From NCBI GenBank assembly GCA_022226935.1, contig CP092081.1:3212737-3276736 (forward strand): 64,000 nucleotides of DNA. The letters run 5' to 3'. The DNA is from Nitrospira sp. Its GTDB lineage: Bacteria; Nitrospirota; Nitrospiria; Nitrospirales; Nitrospiraceae. Shown here in pieces: positions 62,010 through 64,000 of the stretch. Under the pieces are notes generated by a model, which was not told the DNA's origin, did not search any database, and saw nothing but the letters and a program-made list of their open reading frames with translations. The position numbers and the translations under genes are program-made. Numbering within the stretch: position 1 is the stretch's first letter; each line of letters opens with the position of its first letter.

Positions 62010-64000
62010 ATGAGATCGAGCGGACGCTATTGGAGCCTGCTGCTTCTCGGGGGATGCGTACTTCTGGGGTCGGCCTGTGTGGGAATACACCCTGTTCCGA
62101 CGGTTCCCAATGTGTGCAAAGAACGCACGATTAAGGCCGAGGTCGTCGCGTTGGAGCAAGCAATCGTCCTGAATCGTTATGGGGCGTTCAACCCCTCGGG
62201 CATGTTGTTCGCGCTGAAACACGATGTGGTGTTTCACGATGGCACTCCCCTAAACGATGCCAACATGAAAGAAGCGCCCGGCAATGTGAGGCTGCGCGAG
62301 GATAAGCGGCCCAGACCCCTCGTTTTGCGCGTGAACGAGGGCGATTGTCTGGAAGTACGGTTTCATAATCTCCTGATGCCGGCGGTGCCGGATGAGCGTG
62401 TGCAAGGTCCCGAGCAGTATGGGGGAAAAGTGCCGGCTCACATGGAGGACCCGAGCGGTGTGCAATACGGCTCTACAGGCCCAACCGGCAGGAACCTTGT
62501 GAAGGCCTCCGCCATCAGTAATGATTGGCCGCACACGCGTGTGGCGTCGTTTCACGTCAATGGTTTGGAATACGTTCCCATGACCGTGGCCGACTGTCCT
62601 GTCTCCACACTGGACCGTCAGTGGGTCTGTGGAATGGATGGGGATAACGTCGGATTGAATCGAGGCCTCGTCAATACCGGAGGGAATCCAGCCATAGAGT
62701 CGATACGTTTGCAGCTTGAGCAGCAGGGCACGCTTGTGAAGCCCGGGCAGAGCGCCATGTACCGCTATAAGGCTTTTCGAGAAGGGACATATTTCGCCTA
62801 TTCGACCGGTGCGACAGTCGGTGGAGAAGGGGACGGCGGGCAACTCGGGATGGGCTTGTTCGGAGCGGTGAATGTTCAGCCGAAGGGGGCAAAATGGTAC
62901 CGGTCGCAGGTCAGCTACCGTGATCTCCAAGAAGCGACCGTCCCGCAACCTGGGTCGGAACGTCATCCCTACCGCGTTCTCGATTATGAGAAGCGCTACG
63001 GATCAGGGGCGCATATGAACCGCCCCGTTCTCGCCATATTGGATGGCAACGAAATTGTCCATTCTGATTTAAATGCGGTGGTGGTGCTCGATAACCGGGC
63101 GGGGGACGGGTCCGCGACTGACGGCCACGACACAACCTCACCGGCGAAACACTGCCGCGACTACGTGGATGGTACTTCCTGCGGGAAATCTTACCGCGAG
63201 TTCACCGTGATCATGCACGACGAAGTGAAAGCGATGCAAGCCTTTCCGGAACTCGAAGACGAAGGCAATCCGTTGCACTACGTGAAAGACGGCATGGGCA
63301 TCAATTATGGGGTCGCTGGCCTGGGTGCCATGGTCATGGCGAGAAATCGCCGAGTCGGGCCCGTAAAAGATTGTCCGGAATGTCGAGCCGAAGAGTTCTT
63401 TTTGAGTTCCTGGGCGAACGGAGATCCAGCGTTGATTTTGAAATGGGATAAGGACAATCCTACACGCCCCGTCGGGGCGTTATATCCGGACGATCCTTCG
63501 AACGTCCATCATTCTTATCTCAACGATCCTGTCCGGTTCCGGAACATCCATGCAGGGCCGAAAGAAACACACGTTTTTCATCTGCATGCCCATCAATGGG
63601 TCATGGATCCCAGCGACCCCGGTTCCACGTATCTCGACTCACAGACCATTTCTCCGGGTGCCACTTTCAGTTATGAGGTCGAGTTCGGCGGTTCCGGGAA
63701 TAAAAATCGTTCTCCCGGCGACTCAATTTTTCACTGTCATTTGTATCCACATTTTGCCCAAGGCATGTGGGAACTGTGGCGAGTGCATGACGTCTTCGAA
63801 GATGGAACGCCCGGCCTTTCTCGTGCAACCGATGGGCGTCTGGGGCGCAACTATCCGGATGCCGAGGTAAAAGACGGGGTTGAGAGTCCTGCGCTGGTTC
63901 CTTTGCCTGGCACCGCGCTTCCGCCCATGCCGAGCAAGGTGTTTGAGGGGTATCCATTTTATGTCGCGGGGGAACCGGGCCATCGTCCGCCGCAGCCTCC
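62010..64000 (+). CDS. Large multicopper oxidase lipoprotein, partial (3' end beyond window)
   Basis: The frame is open from ATG 62010 (AGGGAGG five bases upstream) to the window edge, 663 codons without a stop. The N-terminus is a lipoprotein signal with lipobox GSAC near residue 23. Copper-ligand motifs are HVFHLHAHQWV near residue 525 and IFHCHLYPHFAQGMWELWRV near 580, the latter joining the trinuclear and type 1 sites. A cupredoxin-like segment with RVNEGDCLEVRFHNLL lies near residue 105. The protein is therefore an exported, membrane-anchored oxidase whose substrate (metal ion or organic) is unknown. It is larger than laccases of about 500 residues. Confidence 0.85.
   Translation, partial: MRSSGRYWSLLLLGGCVLLGSACVGIHPVPTVPNVCKERTIKAEVVALEQAIVLNRYGAFNPSGMLFALKHDVVFHDGTPLNDANMKEAPGNVRLREDKRPRPLVLRVNEGDCLEVRFHNLLMPAVPDERVQGPEQYGGKVPAHMEDPSGVQYGSTGPTGRNLVKASAISNDWPHTRVASFHVNGLEYVPMTVADCPVSTLDRQWVCGMDGDNVGLNRGLVNTGGNPAIESIRLQLEQQGTLVKPGQSAMYRYKAFREGTYFAYSTGATVGGEGDGGQLGMGLFGAVNVQPKGAKWYRSQVSYRDLQEATVPQPGSERHPYRVLDYEKRYGSGAHMNRPVLAILDGNEIVHSDLNAVVVLDNRAGDGSATDGHDTTSPAKHCRDYVDGTSCGKSYREFTVIMHDEVKAMQAFPELEDEGNPLHYVKDGMGINYGVAGLGAMVMARNRRVGPVKDCPECRAEEFFLSSWANGDPALILKWDKDNPTRPVGALYPDDPSNVHHSYLNDPVRFRNIHAGPKETHVFHLHAHQWVMDPSDPGSTYLDSQTISPGATFSYEVEFGGSGNKNRSPGDSIFHCHLYPHFAQGMWELWRVHDVFEDGTPGLSRATDGRLGRNYPDAEVKDGVESPALVPLPGTALPPMPSKVFEGYPFYVAGEPGHRPPQP

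Overview
The window is a GC-rich bacterial chromosome segment, coding on both strands but mostly on +. The gene content (meso-diaminopimelate peptidoglycan, LPS-type glycan genes, outer-membrane barrel, lipoproteins, type IV pilus genes, a very large multicopper oxidase) indicates a diderm. The overall mix is consistent with a Nitrospira-like organism (Nitrospirota); that assignment is inference from gene content, since no rRNA or other marker is present.

Layout. (1) 1-1471: the N-terminal part of a TetR regulator with a palindromic operator, then two tandem paralogous secreted proteins, all on the minus strand. (2) 1534-7053: a promoter and a six-gene run predicted to make and transfer a small CMP-activated head group. 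It encodes a split phosphonopyruvate decarboxylase, an aminoethylphosphonate-type transaminase, a cytidylyltransferase, a CDP-alcohol phosphotransferase fused to a degenerate nucleotidyltransferase, and a flippase-like membrane protein. PEP mutase is not in the window. (3) 7247-17087: surface glycan genes (polyprenyl-phosphate GT2, two GT4, Wzx-type flippase, GT2, LarA-like protein, GT39-like protein, FkbM methyltransferase). Two of these seem to start at the rare codons ATT and CTG. (4) 17146-20013, minus strand: alpha/beta hydrolase, PilZ protein, GST-like protein and a decayed toxin-antitoxin pair whose toxin is cut by an 88-nt hairpin element. (5) 20139-26423: cstA, yajQ, a beta-propeller lipoprotein, a secreted repeat protein and asnS.

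(6) 26572-47627: a nearly complete division and cell wall (dcw) cluster: rsmH-ftsL-ftsI-murE-murF-mraY-murD-ftsW-murG-murC-murB-ddl-ftsQ-ftsA-ftsZ, followed by pgeF, yggS, proC, yggT and divIVA. It has a strong sigma70-type promoter, two facing DnaA-box-like sites and MraZ-box-like repeats, but no adjacent mraZ. (7) 47729-59467: serine hydrolase, pgsA, pilC-pilS-pilR, ispE-prs-rplY-pth and an indoleamine 2,3-dioxygenase family protein. (8) 59561-64000: small membrane protein, terminator, outer-membrane barrel, two Gly/Tyr-rich lipoproteins and a truncated multicopper oxidase lipoprotein.

Regions 2 and 3 together look like a surface lipid or glycan decoration pathway. Region 6 makes the murein precursor and the divisome. 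No rRNA, tRNA, CRISPR array, phage or transposase gene was recognised.
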